Shown: positions 63,130 through 64,000 of the stretch, in pieces | How the letters are laid out: the number at the start of each line of letters is the position of its first letter | Position numbering within the stretch: position 1 is the stretch's first letter | NCBI GenBank assembly: GCA_030159075.1 | Contig: BROG01000564.1 | Location: forward strand, 96,001 to 160,000 | Direction: 5' to 3' | From: Atrina japonica | Taxonomy: Eukaryota; Mollusca; Bivalvia; Pterioida; Pinnidae | Length of the DNA: 64,000 nucleotides | Position numbers and translations under genes: made by a program | Notes under the pieces: generated by a model | Seen by the model: only the letters and a program-made list of their open reading frames with translations | The model's database searches: none | Told to the model about the DNA's origin: nothing

Positions 63130-63700
63130 TCCGCACTAAACTGTATTTCCGTACTAAACGGTAGTACCGCAACAGGCCATAGTTTTTGACAAAGCGCCTG
63201 TCCCGAACTAAACGGTAGTACCGCAACAGGCAATAGTTTTTGACAAAGCGTCTGTCCCGTACTAAACGGTAGTACCGCAATAGGCCATAGTTTTGACAAA
63301 GCGCTTGTCCCGAACTAAACGGTAGTACTGCAATAGGCCATAGTTTTGACAAAGCGCTTGTCCCGAACTAAACGGTAGTACTGCAATAGGTCATAGTTTT
63401 TGACAAAGCGCCTGTCCCGAACTAAACGGTAGTACCGCAATAGGCCATATTTTTTGACAAAGCGCCTGTTCCGAACTAAACGGTAGTACCGCAATAGGCC
63501 ATTGTTTTTGGCAAAGCGCCTGTCCCACAGTAAACGGTAGTACCGCAATAGGCCATAGTTTTTGACAAAGCACCAGTTCCGCAGTAAGCGGTAGTACCGC
63601 AATATTTCATAGCTTTTGACAAAGCACCTGTCCCGATCTAAATGGTAGTACCACAGTATGTCATAGTTTCTGACAAAGTGCTATTGCCGCAATAAACTGT
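63130..63700. repeat. ~54-bp minisatellite in the second intron
   Basis: About ten or eleven units of CCGAACTAAACGGTAGTACC, GCAATAGGCCATAGTTTTTG and ACAAAGCGCCTGTC, with 53-54-bp spacing and decay at both edges. Repetitive minus-strand frames of 60-95 codons here are by-products. Confidence 0.95.
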
Positions 63701-63839
63701 AGCCACAAACTAAATCGTTATACCGCACTAAGCCAAAGTCGTATACTAAACGATAGCTCCATATTTAACCCTAGTCTCGCACTCAACCATAGATCTATGG
63801 CTCATAATTTCAGGATGTAAATTTATTCATACATAAATT

Positions 63840-63840
<1 letters not shown>

Positions 63841-63906
<66 letters not shown>
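63841..63906. repeat. (GT)n microsatellite
   Basis: Pure GT for about 66 bp, in the same intron. Confidence 0.99.
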
Positions 63907-63908
<2 letters not shown>

Positions 63909-64000
63909 ATTCACATTTACAAACTTTCCCTAAATGTTCCCTTCATTAGATCGAAAACATTTTTTTTTAATTTTGGTAAATTCAAACGATAGTATATATG

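Overview
The window looks like nuclear DNA of a marine bivalve mollusc. It is AT-rich (about two-thirds A+T by eye) and gene-poor, with long pure (TA)n, (GT)n, (CT)n and (GATA)n tracts, many minisatellites and old dispersed repeats. Three points suggest a bivalve: tRNA-headed SINEs with target-site duplications, a dispersed repeat whose core (GGGATCAGGTG, then GTCGACCGGTCACACC) I recall as common in oyster and scallop DNA, and a spliced ankyrin-repeat gene. No bacterial, plasmid or phage genes were seen, and I could not assign a species.

Layout. 0.45-2.2 kb: satellite with 51- and 64-bp units. 2.3-2.9 kb: two overlapping inverted-repeat structures, one MITE-like. 7.0-7.6 kb: a pair of inverted copies carrying a hammerhead-like core. 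8.6-9.4 kb: ~60-bp tandem array made from one end of dispersed family A, interrupted by a hammerhead-family element. 12-19 kb: tRNA-type SINEs and a 176-bp repeat. 21.7 kb: foldback MITE with a 5-bp target duplication. 31-36 kb: ~52-bp arrays and a direct segmental duplication. 37.5-41.2 kb: a 38-bp array, then a ~1.9-kb array with four zones. 45-52.9 kb: 18-, 21/84-, 36- and 26-bp minisatellites and a ~380-bp tandem duplication. 57.7 kb: 68-bp palindrome with no spacer. 59.7-61.4 kb: more hammerhead-family copies, one keeping nearly all features of a type I hammerhead ribozyme. 61.5 kb to the end: the first two coding exons seen of an ankyrin-repeat gene that runs off the right edge, with a 54-bp minisatellite in its intron.

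Only the ankyrin gene is supported as protein-coding. The other long open frames lie in tandem repeats whose period is a multiple of three, or in unrecognised AT-rich sequence. Most of the window is therefore repeat biology: at least two larger dispersed families (here A and B), a short hammerhead-bearing family, SINEs, MITEs and satellites, several of which derive from or interrupt one another. Repeat boundaries are judged by eye and may be off by tens of bases.
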